Source of the DNA: UBA1715 sp964346725
GTDB taxonomy: Bacteria > Bacteroidota > Bacteroidia > Bacteroidales > UBA1715
Direction of reading: 5' to 3'
Assembly: GCA_964346725.1 (NCBI GenBank)
Contig: CAYFVM010000001.1
Location: forward strand, 62,001 to 126,000
Length of the DNA stretch: 64,000 nucleotides
The translations under genes were made by a program, and so were the position numbers. The notes beneath the pieces were generated by a model. That model made no database searches. It saw nothing but the letters and a program-made list of their open reading frames with translations, and was not told the DNA's origin. Positions 40,502 through 49,776 of this stretch are shown here, piece after piece (the first letter of the stretch is position 1; each line of letters starts with the position of its first letter).

Positions 40502-42900
40502 TATACTAAGGTTACAATCGTAATGCCGTCACCACCCATTTCTATTGGTGCGTCTTTGCACGATTCTACAAAGTCAATCGTTTCAAGGTATTCGCGAATG
40601 ATTTTTCGTAAAATTCCATAGCCTTTGCCATGCAAAATTTCTACATGTTTGATTTGCAACATGTTGGCCGTTTCAACAAAATCTTTCACCAAATACATGG
40701 CTTCGTCACCTCGTTTGCCCCGAAGGTCAAGGTTATGGCTGAAATTCGTTCGTTTCTCCGAAATATTTTTGATAGGCGATGAAACAATAACGGTTTTGGT
40801 CTCAAATTTTGGTTTCGTTGTCGACTCAAGAGTATTCGTTTTTACGGTCATTTTAAGGTTGCCGAACAACACGGTCGCCTCTTTTTCGTTGAGCGCAATA
40901 ACTTCTCCGGCAGTTGATTGGCCTTTGAGTTTTACAAAACTTCCTACCGAAATTGGCTGTTTCCCTTGAGGATTCGTCGGTTTTTTGGTCTCCTTGTTGT
41001 TGCTCAACGTTGAAACTTTCGCCTTTGTTTTGTCTGCAAATTGTTTGAACCCTTCTCGTGCTTGTTTGGTCGTTTCTTTGTTCGCTTGCGATTCTTTGAT
41101 AACGCGCACGGTTTGTTCTATTTGCTTGTTTGCCGAATTGAGTATGGCACTGATTTCCTGCTCGGTTGTGGAGATAATTTCTTGGCGTTTCTCGTTTATT
41201 TTTTTGAGTTTTGCCGTGTAATCTTCCTGGAGCGATTTCAGTTGTTTATCGCGGAGATTCAGTTCTTCGCGTTTGTTGTGCACGTATTGTTTTTCCTCTT
41301 CTAGTTTCTTGAGATTTTTGTCAAAATCAATATGTTCCTGTTTGATTTTTGATTGCGCGTTAGTCAGCACGTGTTCTGGCAAACCGATGGTTTTTGCAAT
41401 TTCAAAGGCAAACGAACTTCCGGCCGAACCCATACGCAATTTGTAGAGCGGACGCATATTTTCCATGTCAAAAAGCATGGCGCCATTTATCAGCCCCTCG
41501 AGCGACGATGCCGCATGTTTGAGGTTGCTGTAGTGCGTTGTGATTATGCCAAAAGAGAGTTTTGCGTTGAGTTTTTCAAGTACACTTTCGGCAATTGCGC
41601 CTCCCAATATCGGTTCCGTTCCGGTTCCAAATTCATCAATGGCAATGAGCGTTTTGCTATTGGTGTTTTCCATAAATATTTTCATGTTGAGCAAATGAGA
41701 AGAGTAGGTACTCAAATCATTTTCAAGTGATTGCTCATCGCCAATATCGATGAAAATATTGTTGAAAATTCCCATTTTGCTCATGCCTTCAGCCGGAATT
41801 GGCAGACCGCATTGAAACATATATTGCAGCAAAATAACCGTTTTCATGCACACCGATTTTCCGCCGGCATTTGGTCCTGAAATCACAATAATTCGTTGCG
41901 ATTTGTTGAGCACAATATGGAGAGGAATGGTTTCTTTACCACTTTTCTTGAAGGCCAAGAGCAACAAGGGATGGCGAGCACGCACAAGTGAAATTTCTTG
42001 TTGGTCGGAAATGGTTGGCTTTTGCGCATCAGTTTCCAAGGTAAACAATGCTTTGGCACGGATTGCATCAATGTCGCCTAAAAAGTCGTAGGCGCATTCT
42101 ATATCGGGCAAAAAAGGACGAATGCTAGATGTGGCAGCACGAAGAATGATGATGATTTCTTTCTGTTCTTCGAATTGCAAATTTGCAATGGCATTGTTTG
42201 TCTCAAAAGCCTCTGCAGGCTCTACATAAGAGGTTTTTCCTGTAGAAGATTCATCGTGAACAATACCTTGAATTTTTCGTTTGAAGGTACTATTCATGGG
42301 TAACACAAGGCGTCCGTCGCAGAGAGTAAGACCCGAATCTTGCTCAAGCCAGCCTTCGTGGCGTGCTACGGCAAGTTTTTGCGACATTATTTTGTTTATA
42401 ATTCGATGCTTTTGTGCTATCTCTCTTCTGATATCAACCAATCGCGGAGAGGCGTTGTCTTTGAGGTTTCCGTTGGTATCAACTATTCGGTTGATGGTTT
42501 GCGTTATTTCTTTTGAAATCTCAATAGGCTGCGCAAGTTCTGCCAAATAGGGAAAACGCTCATTTTGTTTGTTGAAGAACAAAAGAATTTCTTGAATCTC
42601 GGTTAACGACGTGCGTAGAATGTGTAATTCGTTGGCTGAGAGATACGTACCTTCCGGGCGAATGCTGTTGAGTGTGTCATGAATTGACGAAAACGATGGC
42701 GTAGGAAAATTCTTTTCCTCGTTGAAAATCGTGGTCATTTCAATCACTTTGCTCAATTGCCTATTAATAGCTTCGGCATCAGAGGAAAAGGCGAGTGCTG
42801 CAATTTTTTCTGCTCCAAGAGTACATTTACACTTCTGCGAAAGCAGGTGGCGTATTTCCGAAAATCCTATTTTTTGTTCTATTGAATTGGGATAGAGCAT
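40501..42900 (-). CDS. mutS2: MutS2 (ribosome rescue/recombination suppressor ATPase with Smr domain)
   Basis: A 799-residue MutS2. Walker A GPNAGGKSVCMKT is near residue 342, followed by the DIGDEQSLENDLSTYSSHL region (near 385) and the Walker B IDEFGTGTEP. A long coiled coil (about 505-620) and a KOW-like segment follow, then the C-terminal Smr nuclease domain (about 717-799) with LDLRG and HGKGYGILR. There is no MutS mismatch-binding domain. Known roles are suppression of homeologous recombination and resolution of collided ribosomes. The ATG at 42898-42900 (MLYPNSIEQK) fits the family N-terminus. It heads the three-gene operon. Confidence 0.96.
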   Translation of the reverse strand: MLYPNSIEQKIGFSEIRHLLSQKCKCTLGAEKIAALAFSSDAEAINRQLSKVIEMTTIFNEEKNFPTPSFSSIHDTLNSIRPEGTYLSANELHILRTSLTEIQEILLFFNKQNERFPYLAELAQPIEISKEITQTINRIVDTNGNLKDNASPRLVDIRREIAQKHRIINKIMSQKLAVARHEGWLEQDSGLTLCDGRLVLPMNSTFKRKIQGIVHDESSTGKTSYVEPAEAFETNNAIANLQFEEQKEIIIILRAATSSIRPFLPDIECAYDFLGDIDAIRAKALFTLETDAQKPTISDQQEISLVRARHPLLLLAFKKSGKETIPLHIVLNKSQRIIVISGPNAGGKSVCMKTVILLQYMFQCGLPIPAEGMSKMGIFNNIFIDIGDEQSLENDLSTYSSHLLNMKIFMENTNSKTLIAIDEFGTGTEPILGGAIAESVLEKLNAKLSFGIITTHYSNLKHAASSLEGLINGAMLFDMENMRPLYKLRMGSAGSSFAFEIAKTIGLPEHVLTNAQSKIKQEHIDFDKNLKKLEEEKQYVHNKREELNLRDKQLKSLQEDYTAKLKKINEKRQEIISTTEQEISAILNSANKQIEQTVRVIKESQANKETTKQAREGFKQFADKTKAKVSTLSNNKETKKPTNPQGKQPISVGSFVKLKGQSTAGEVIALNEKEATVLFGNLKMTVKTNTLESTTKPKFETKTVIVSSPIKNISEKRTNFSHNLDLRGKRGDEAMYLVKDFVETANMLQIKHVEILHGKGYGILRKIIREYLETIDFVESCKDAPIEMGGDGITIVTLV

Positions 42901-42986
42901 CGTTGTTCTATTTGTCGGGCAATGTACTTTTTTAGAATGAACAATCAAGTAAGTTCATAGTTCTCTATTTTCTAATTTTCGTTTTC

Positions 42987-45131
42987 TTATTTTACTAGTA
43001 CTTTTTGTGTTTCATTTTTCGTTCTCACAAAGTACACTCCTCGCGTGAGAAAACCATTTTGTGAAGTTACATTTTGATTGTTAATATTGAAAATCTGGAA
43101 CTCAGTGCAATTGCAATAGATAGTCCTATCTATTGCAATTGCAAGAATTTGTGATTTACTAAGCGCATTGACATTTGATGGTTCCTCTACTTTAGGAATT
43201 GAGATAGTGGCTGGAACCAGTGCACAGGTGTTTCCAGACGAAATTTTCCAATTGTAGAAATACAGATACCATGGTTTCGCATCTATCCAAGTTTCGCTTG
43301 AGCCGAGAATAGACATAACTCCAGCAACGGTATAAGGAAATGTTATGTTTTCATCAGCTTCGTACGAATGGCGAAATGTTCCCGTAGAGTTTTTTGCACT
43401 CATGTAGTAAATACCAGGCTCCAATGTGGCGTTAAGGCTAAGTCGTTGGTCACCGGCTGCACATTCTCCGAATGATTTTGTGAATACTTTTGTGCTTTTG
43501 TTTTCGGCAAGAATATCAATAACTATGTTTTGTACATTCACTAAGAATATGCTGACAGAATCAATCGTCATTGTTCGGAACACCTCAAATTTCATGCTTT
43601 CAGCAGGTGTGCGGGTGTACGATTTACTTATGTCAATCTTCTTCATACCAATGTATCCCGAAAACTTATTGTGGTCGCCAACGTAGTAGGTGGTGGTTTG
43701 TGGAACAGCCGTGCTAAATGTTGTTCCGGAATGAATCAACGTTGTTCCCAAACTGTCTGTAAACCAGTCGTATTCAGTTTCAGCCGGATTGTTTATAGTG
43801 AGCGTAGCCGTTTTGTCGGTTTCTGCTTGCACATCGGGAATTTGCAACATGTTTGATGTTACGTTGATTTCGTCTGACGCGCTGGCGCAGCCTTTTGCAG
43901 AAACTAATACCTCGTATGTTCCCGCATCTTTAATCTTCAGTTCAGATTCGGTTTCTCCTTCTAAAATGCTTCCATTCCGTGACCATTCAAAATCTATTGC
44001 AGTTGTATCAAGTTTTGAATCAAGTGTTTGATATGAATATTCACACAGCGAAATGTCTTCTCCCAAATTTGGTTGCAACGTGCTGTATATCTGAACCGTA
44101 TCTTTGCGAGAGCAGCCTAAACTATCGGCAATCACAACATACGTTCCAGGTTCTGTTACCGTGAGCGTTGAGTTTGTGCCGAGAATTGTTTTGTCTTTAA
44201 CCCAAGTAAATGTAGTGCTATGGTTGCTAATGCCCGTATTGAGTGTAATAGACGACTTTCCGCACAACGATTTGTCTTTGCCAAGATTTGGTTGCGAACA
44301 TTCTTGATATTTCACATCATTGAAATCGGTTGAAATTTTCATATCGTCAAACCAAATGTAGCACGTTTCGGTAGGACACCACGTTGCGTCGCTTCCGCCG
44401 TGAAATGTTGAAAGATATAATTTGTCAGCCTTCTCGCCATTTGTGGTGAATTGTCTGCCGGTAACGTGCAATACGTGAATACCGTTTACCCATGCTTCAA
44501 CCTCACCGTCTTGGCTTGTTGGGGTAGAGTTTACTTTTACACGTTCGGTTAGGTGATACCATTTCCCTCGCTCAAAAATAACATCGGAACCGTCAGGCCA
44601 GGCTAAATAGAAATCAAGACCGTAAGTTTGCGTTTTGAGCATGTCGTATAAGTACAAACAAATTCTTCCATTTGCGCGCCACATAAAACGGCACGAAAAA
44701 CCATTCGTTCCATTGCACGATTCTCCTCCGCTACAATCATCTCCTCCTGAAATGCCGGGAATTTTTCCTCCGAAACTAGAGGTTCCGTATGAAAAATTGT
44801 CGCTAAATTTTATCCAATACGACATATACATTTCTTGTGCAGGCTCAACGTACAATTGAATTTGCGCACCCGTTTGGTCAGGACCGAAACCTCCTGCCGG
44901 ATAGGTAATTCTGAGTGATTGCGTTCCCGATACCGAAGTGCTATTGTCAACTATGGTGCGGTTTTGCAATCCTTGTTCCCACGAACCTGTTGTATATCCG
45001 TCATTTTGCCATTGCTCATATAAATACGGAATGTTCGCATTTACGTTGTTAAATGTAGAATGAACGTATTGTGAAAATGTAGATACACAGACGAGTTGTA
45101 ATGCAATGCAGATGTGAAAAAATCGATTCAT
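42987..45131 (-). CDS. Secreted PL14-like protein with PKD/Ig-like modules and T9SS tail
   Basis: A 714-residue protein. A signal peptide (1-20, ending FSQ) precedes a polysaccharide-lyase-14-type jelly roll (about 24-278) with MYMSYWIKFSDNFSYG, KIPGISGG and WYHLTERVKVN, as in alginate-lyase-like proteins. Two or three PKD-like repeats follow (LGKDKSLC and LGEDISLC; FTWVKDKTILGTNSTLTV), then an Ig/CHU-type module (AETEYDWFTDS) and a wrapping beta domain. The last 60 residues form a type IX secretion signal ending GVYFVRTKNETQKVLVK. It is probably a cell-surface or secreted polysaccharide-binding or -degrading enzyme. An 18-bp-arm palindrome lies in the tail region. The exact substrate is unknown. 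Confidence 0.85.
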   Translation of the reverse strand: MNRFFHICIALQLVCVSTFSQYVHSTFNNVNANIPYLYEQWQNDGYTTGSWEQGLQNRTIVDNSTSVSGTQSLRITYPAGGFGPDQTGAQIQLYVEPAQEMYMSYWIKFSDNFSYGTSSFGGKIPGISGGDDCSGGESCNGTNGFSCRFMWRANGRICLYLYDMLKTQTYGLDFYLAWPDGSDVIFERGKWYHLTERVKVNSTPTSQDGEVEAWVNGIHVLHVTGRQFTTNGEKADKLYLSTFHGGSDATWCPTETCYIWFDDMKISTDFNDVKYQECSQPNLGKDKSLCGKSSITLNTGISNHSTTFTWVKDKTILGTNSTLTVTEPGTYVVIADSLGCSRKDTVQIYSTLQPNLGEDISLCEYSYQTLDSKLDTTAIDFEWSRNGSILEGETESELKIKDAGTYEVLVSAKGCASASDEINVTSNMLQIPDVQAETDKTATLTINNPAETEYDWFTDSLGTTLIHSGTTFSTAVPQTTTYYVGDHNKFSGYIGMKKIDISKSYTRTPAESMKFEVFRTMTIDSVSIFLVNVQNIVIDILAENKSTKVFTKSFGECAAGDQRLSLNATLEPGIYYMSAKNSTGTFRHSYEADENITFPYTVAGVMSILGSSETWIDAKPWYLYFYNWKISSGNTCALVPATISIPKVEEPSNVNALSKSQILAIAIDRTIYCNCTEFQIFNINNQNVTSQNGFLTRGVYFVRTKNETQKVLVK
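43106..43143. repeat. Perfect 18-bp-arm palindrome inside the PL14-like gene
   Basis: TGCAATTGCAATAGATAG (43106-43123) is repeated in inverted order at 43126-43143, with only 2 bp between the arms. It is in the coding sequence for the start of the T9SS tail and would form a long hairpin in DNA or mRNA. It keeps the reading frame open. Confidence 0.9.
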
Positions 45132-45142
45132 ACGTGTGGCTT

Positions 45143-46704
45143 TTATATTTTTTCCAAAAGTACAACATTTTCTACATGTTGTGTATGAGGAAACATATCA
45201 ACCGCATGAGATTTTAACATATTGTATGCGCCAGAAAGTAATTGTAAATCACGTGCTTGTGTAGCCGGGTTACAACTTACGTACACAATTCGTTGTGGCA
45301 ANNNNNNNNNNNNNNNNNNNNNNNNNNNNNNNNNNNNNNNNNNNNNNNNNNNNNNNNNNNNNNNNNNNNNNNNNNNNNNNNNNNNNNNNNNNNNNNNNNN
45401 NAATCACGTGCTTGTGTAGCCGGGTTACAACTTACGTACACAATTCGTTGTGGCAATGCGCGCAAAATGGTATCAACCACATCTTGGTGCATTCCGGCAC
45501 GTGGAGGGTCAGTTATGATAACATCCGGTTTGCCGTGTTCGGCTATAAACGCATCGTTGAGAATGTCTTTCATATCGCCGGCGTAGAACAGCGTGTTGTT
45601 GATGTTGTTGATTTCTGAATTAACTTTTGCGTCATTTATTGCTTCTTCAACGTATTCGATACCAATAACTTTTTTGGCTTGTTTTGCCACAAAATTTGCA
45701 ATCGTTCCTGTTCCGGTGTAAAGGTCATACACCAATTCGTTGCCCGTAAGTTGTGCAAAATCGCGGGCAATTTTGTAAAGTTCGTAGGCTTGCTCCGAAT
45801 TTGTTTGGTAAAAAGATTTTGGACCAATTTTGAACTTCAAATTTTCCATTGTCTCAAAAATGTGATCGTTGCCGTAGAATGTCAATACTTCTTGGTCGCC
45901 AATGGTGTCGTTTGCTTTTTGATTGACGATGTACAACAATGATGAAATTTCCGGGAATTTCTCATGAAGTGCGGTGAGCAAGCTCGACATTTGTTCTTCG
46001 TTGTTTTCATAGAAAACCACAATCACCATACATTCTCCCATGCTGCTAATGCGAATAATAAGGTTGCGAAGCAAACCGGTGTGATTGCGAATGTCAAAAA
46101 AGCTAAGGCCGTGTTCTGTAGCAAATGAGCGAACAAAGTTACGAATCTCGTTGCTTGGACTCGATTGTAGTGAGCAATGGTCAATGTTTACCACTTTGTC
46201 AAACAAGTGAGGAACGTGGAAGCCAAGAGCGTTTGCATCGGTTATTTCGGTATTTTCTTGTACTTCTTGTGCAGTAATCCATCGTTTGTTCGAGAACGTG
46301 AATTCCAACTTGTTTCGGTAGTATTGTTGATTTTTTGAACCAAGAATTGGCAAAAATTCACCAACCGAAAGGTGACCAATGCGTTCCAATTGGTCTTTTG
46401 CTTGTTTCTCTTTGTAAAATAATTGTTTTTCGTACGGAAGAATTTGCCATTTGCAACCGCCGCACGTACCAAAATGTTTGCAAGATGCAGGAATTCGGTC
46501 GGGGCTAGGGGTAACGAGTTCAAGCACACGTCCTTCCATATATCGTTTGTGTTTACGGGTAAGTTGTATGTTTGTTACATCACCTGGAATTACTCCTTCC
46601 ACAAATACGACCATATCATCTATTTTCGCTATGGCATTGCCTTCTGCGGCAACATCCGAAATCAACACATTTTCAAGTGTTGGTAACTTTTTTCTTCGAC
46701 TCAC
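45143..46704 (-). CDS. rlmD: 23S rRNA (uracil-5-)-methyltransferase, RlmD/RumA type
   Basis: SAM-dependent enzyme that makes 5-methyluridine in 23S rRNA. The N-terminal TRAM domain is at about 1-60. The 4Fe-4S ligands are CKHFGTCGGC (near 77) plus a later Cys. SAM-binding is at VYDLYTGTGTIANF and the DPPRAGMH motif, with the catalytic Cys in VYVSCNPATQARD. The gene crosses the 100-N gap: the stretch 45247-45301 is identical to 45402-45456, and dropping 45302-45456 makes one continuous frame of 468 residues ending HVENVVLLEKI, the family's usual C-terminus. The gene is therefore intact in the organism. The RlmC/TrmA alternatives cannot be fully excluded. Confidence 0.9.
45247..45301. repeat. 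55-bp sequence left of the gap (copy 1)
   Basis: Identical to 45402-45456. It is the end of one contig; with copy 2 it marks a false duplication created by scaffolding. Confidence 0.95.
45302..45401. other. Assembly gap of 100 N (false gap)
   Basis: Exactly 100 unknown bases between contigs that share an identical 55-bp end, within one gene. The true distance between the contigs is negative (they overlap). Confidence 0.95.
45402..45456. repeat. 55-bp sequence right of the gap (copy 2)
   Basis: Identical to 45247-45301; see the gap entry. Collapsing the two copies restores the rlmD-type reading frame. Confidence 0.95.
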
Positions 46705-46762
46705 AGTATTTCTAATTTTTTAGTGCAAATATTCATACATTTGTAAAAATAAACCTAAAAAG

Positions 46763-47701
46763 ATGAACATAATTTCATACTTTGTTTTAGGAGCCGCTGT
46801 GGGAAGTCTATTGGCGGCAAAAAAAATCGGAAACAAAGCATTGATTTTTGGTGGTTTATGCGCCATACTTCCTTCCCTTGATCATTTAATAGCATTGCTA
46901 TATAATGAGCCGGATTCTTTGTTTATCAACGGAGGCGTCAGTCATTCAATAGTTTTTTGTGTATTGGTGGCACCTGTAGTGGGTTGGTTGTTACATAAAT
47001 TTGTTACCTCGGAATTATCTATTATACAGTGGTCAAAATTGGCATTTTTCACAATGATGTCGCATTGTGCCATAGATGTCTTGAAAATTCGTGGGTATGG
47101 TTTGTTAGAACCATTTGTTCATAAGCGTTTTGCGTTGTCAATTATTGCCGATAACGATATCCTTATCAATATTTCATTGTTGTTGGCGTTCATTTTTGCC
47201 ATGATTCTTAAAGACAATAAACAAAAAGCAATGATTTCGTGGTTTGGAATGTTTTTACTTGTTGTACTAGTTTCGTTCACATTCTTAAATAAATTGTCGG
47301 TACAGTCGGAGTTTGAAGAACGACTCAACGAGCAAGGAGTGCGTTATTCGCGAGCAGAATTATTTCCTGTGTCTGGAGCTCTGTTTATGTGGAATTGCGT
47401 AGCGCAAGATCGCGATGGTTTTTGGATGTGCTATCAATCAAATTTGAGCAAAAACAATTTTGAATATTGTCTTTCTCTGCGCAACGATTACTATTTGTTT
47501 GAGCAAGAAGAAAATCCGAAGATAAAGCGATTGAAAGCATATACACGATATTTTTATGCAATAGAACCCAAAACGAAAAATTCGGTCTTGTTGCACGATT
47601 TGCGTTATGCTCGCAAAGGTCTTCGTAATCAGGATGCGTTTGCTCGCTCGTATCGAATTGAACAAATAGGAGATGACTGTGAGATAGAAGTCGTACGATA
47701 A
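46763..47701 (+). CDS. DUF457/YdjM-like membrane protein (putative metal-dependent hydrolase)
   Basis: A 312-residue protein. About the first 195 residues have five membrane helices with the metal-hydrolase-like signatures of this family: LPSLDHLIALL (near 38), GGVSHSIVF (near 58), MMSHCAIDVLKIRGYGLLEPF (near 97) and a following Asn-Asp; the His and Asp residues likely bind a metal. The C-terminal 115 residues are a soluble domain rich in aromatic and charged residues. TACATTTG (46736-46743) is a plausible -7 box. The sulfatase gene starts 8 bp downstream, so the two are probably co-transcribed. Activity is inferred from family membership. Confidence 0.8.
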   Translation: MNIISYFVLGAAVGSLLAAKKIGNKALIFGGLCAILPSLDHLIALLYNEPDSLFINGGVSHSIVFCVLVAPVVGWLLHKFVTSELSIIQWSKLAFFTMMSHCAIDVLKIRGYGLLEPFVHKRFALSIIADNDILINISLLLAFIFAMILKDNKQKAMISWFGMFLLVVLVSFTFLNKLSVQSEFEERLNEQGVRYSRAELFPVSGALFMWNCVAQDRDGFWMCYQSNLSKNNFEYCLSLRNDYYLFEQEENPKIKRLKAYTRYFYAIEPKTKNSVLLHDLRYARKGLRNQDAFARSYRIEQIGDDCEIEVVR

Positions 47702-47709
47702 ATTAAATT

Positions 47710-49659
47710 ATGAAACTTTTTTTTAGAAACATTTTTTACTTGGTATTGGTTCATTGTATTGCATTGATGCTATTAATGATATTCCGTACTGTTTTATTCT
47801 GTTTAAATACAGATCTTGTCGCTACTGAAACATCCAGATTGATTACACAAGCATTTCTCATGGGCTTACGGTTCGATGATGTTATGTCGTGCTATGTCAT
47901 GATATTACCGGTATTCGTTGTTGGTATTACATCTTGCTTGCCATTTAATAAAACGCATTTAAATCAAGGCATCTATATATTTTTGTGTGTTTTTTATAGC
48001 CTGGTTTTCCTTGCATCAATAGGTGATATTCCGTATTTCCAACAATTCTTCAAACATATTAATTCTTCAATATGGAATTGGTTCGATGAGCCTTCTTTTG
48101 TCATCACTATGATAACAATGGAGAGCAGTTATGTTATGTATCTAATAGCATTTATTGTTTTTGATATCCTGTTTTGTTGGGGTATCAAGAAATTACAAAA
48201 GAGAATTGTGCTCAATGAAAATACCGCAAAGGAATTGGATTGGAAGTGTTTTGGTATTTCAACTGTATGTACGGTTCTTCTTGTTGGTCTATGTATAATA
48301 GGAATGCGCGGTCGTTTGGGACAAAAATCACCGATACGAATAGGAACCGCATATTTTTGCAGTAATCCTTTTTTGAATCAACTTGGCCTAAATCCTATGT
48401 ACGTTTTGTTGCGTACATCATTGGAGATAAATAAAGAAAAACGCAATAAAATCAAAATTATGGATGAGCAGGAAGCGGTGCAAAATGCAAGAGCGTATTT
48501 TAATCTCTCTGCAACAGATACAACATATCTATCGCCAATAGCACGACAAATTGTGCCACACGACAAATTACAACAAAAGAAAAATGTCGTGGTTGTTATG
48601 ATGGAGAGTATGGCATCACATTTTGTTGCTGATACCAATCTTACGCCATTCCTCAATAGTCTTATTAAGAAATCAATGTATTTCCCTAATACGTATTCCG
48701 CAGGAATTCATACTATGAATGGCGTGTTTGGAACCTTATTTTCATTTCCTGCGTTTATGAATCAACATCCGTTTAAAACCGGAGATATACAAACATTTGA
48801 TTCTTGGCCGGTAATCATGAGCGAAAACGGATACAATACCTATTATTTTAGCACACACGATGAACAGTTTGACAATATCGGAGGATATTTGTCTGCCAAT
48901 TATATCAATACGATAACCGCAGAAAAAGACTATCCGTACGATGAAATAAAGAGTAACCTTGGCGTTACCGATGATTTCATGTTTCGTTTTTCACTACCAA
49001 TATTGGAACGAGCAGCTCAAAACGAATCTCCGTTTTTTGCATCATACCTTACGGCAACAAATCATGCTCCATATGTTATACCGGATTATTTCCACCCAAA
49101 GTCAGAATCAGAGCGCTATCAGGTAATAGAATTTTCAGATTATTCGTTACAGAAATTTTTCGAAGCAGCGAGCAAAGAACCTTGGTTCAAAAATACCTTG
49201 TTTGTGTTGTTAGGTGATCATGGGGCATCGAATAATGACTATGATGTTCCTTTGTCATACCATCAAATTCCTTTGATTATATACGATCCGAACAATGAAA
49301 CGCCACAGGTATATAATACTATAGCAGGACAGATAGATGCGTTTCCGACGGTCATGGGCTTGTTACATTTACCGTATGTAAATAATACCTTTGGCGTAGA
49401 TTTATTGAATCAAGGACGTAACATGATTTTCTTTTCATCAGATGACTCGTATTGTTGTGTTGATAGCACGTTCTATTATGTTCATAGAAATGAAGGCAAG
49501 GAAAGTCTTTATTTGTATAATAATCATGATACGGAAAGTGTCTTGGAGCAATATCCGGAAAAGGCTGCCGAAATGGGGAAATATGCACGGTCTATGATTC
49601 AGACATCACAGTATATGATTACTAATAAAATGGTTCGTGTTACTAATGACAACAAATAG
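47710..49659 (+). CDS. LTA synthase-like membrane sulfatase/phosphoglycerol transferase
   Basis: A 649-residue protein: five membrane helices (about 7-215) and an extracytoplasmic alkaline phosphatase-superfamily domain (about 285-620). VVVVMMESMASHF (Glu near 298), HTMNGVFGTL with the likely Thr nucleophile near 335, and LLGDHGASNND (near 500) are the metal/catalytic motifs of the LtaS/MdoB/phosphoethanolamine-transferase group. As the organism is Gram-negative, it probably transfers phosphoglycerol or phosphoethanolamine to an envelope glycan or lipid rather than making lipoteichoic acid; this is inference. It lies 8 bp after the DUF457-like gene. Confidence 0.88.
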   Translation: MKLFFRNIFYLVLVHCIALMLLMIFRTVLFCLNTDLVATETSRLITQAFLMGLRFDDVMSCYVMILPVFVVGITSCLPFNKTHLNQGIYIFLCVFYSLVFLASIGDIPYFQQFFKHINSSIWNWFDEPSFVITMITMESSYVMYLIAFIVFDILFCWGIKKLQKRIVLNENTAKELDWKCFGISTVCTVLLVGLCIIGMRGRLGQKSPIRIGTAYFCSNPFLNQLGLNPMYVLLRTSLEINKEKRNKIKIMDEQEAVQNARAYFNLSATDTTYLSPIARQIVPHDKLQQKKNVVVVMMESMASHFVADTNLTPFLNSLIKKSMYFPNTYSAGIHTMNGVFGTLFSFPAFMNQHPFKTGDIQTFDSWPVIMSENGYNTYYFSTHDEQFDNIGGYLSANYINTITAEKDYPYDEIKSNLGVTDDFMFRFSLPILERAAQNESPFFASYLTATNHAPYVIPDYFHPKSESERYQVIEFSDYSLQKFFEAASKEPWFKNTLFVLLGDHGASNNDYDVPLSYHQIPLIIYDPNNETPQVYNTIAGQIDAFPTVMGLLHLPYVNNTFGVDLLNQGRNMIFFSSDDSYCCVDSTFYYVHRNEGKESLYLYNNHDTESVLEQYPEKAAEMGKYARSMIQTSQYMITNKMVRVTNDNK

Positions 49660-49776
49660 TGTTTTGTTTGTCTGTTCTTGGTTAATAAAATGTTGAAGCA
49701 AAGCAAATAGCAACAAAGATGCAACCGAAGTGAATTTTGTATTTTTGGTGCTATTAGATAAATATATTTTGGCAAA

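Noticed and set aside
45247..45456. True 55-bp duplication flanking an insertion
   Set aside because: The filler is exactly 100 N, and removing one copy gives an intact methyltransferase with a canonical C-terminus; an assembly artefact is far simpler.
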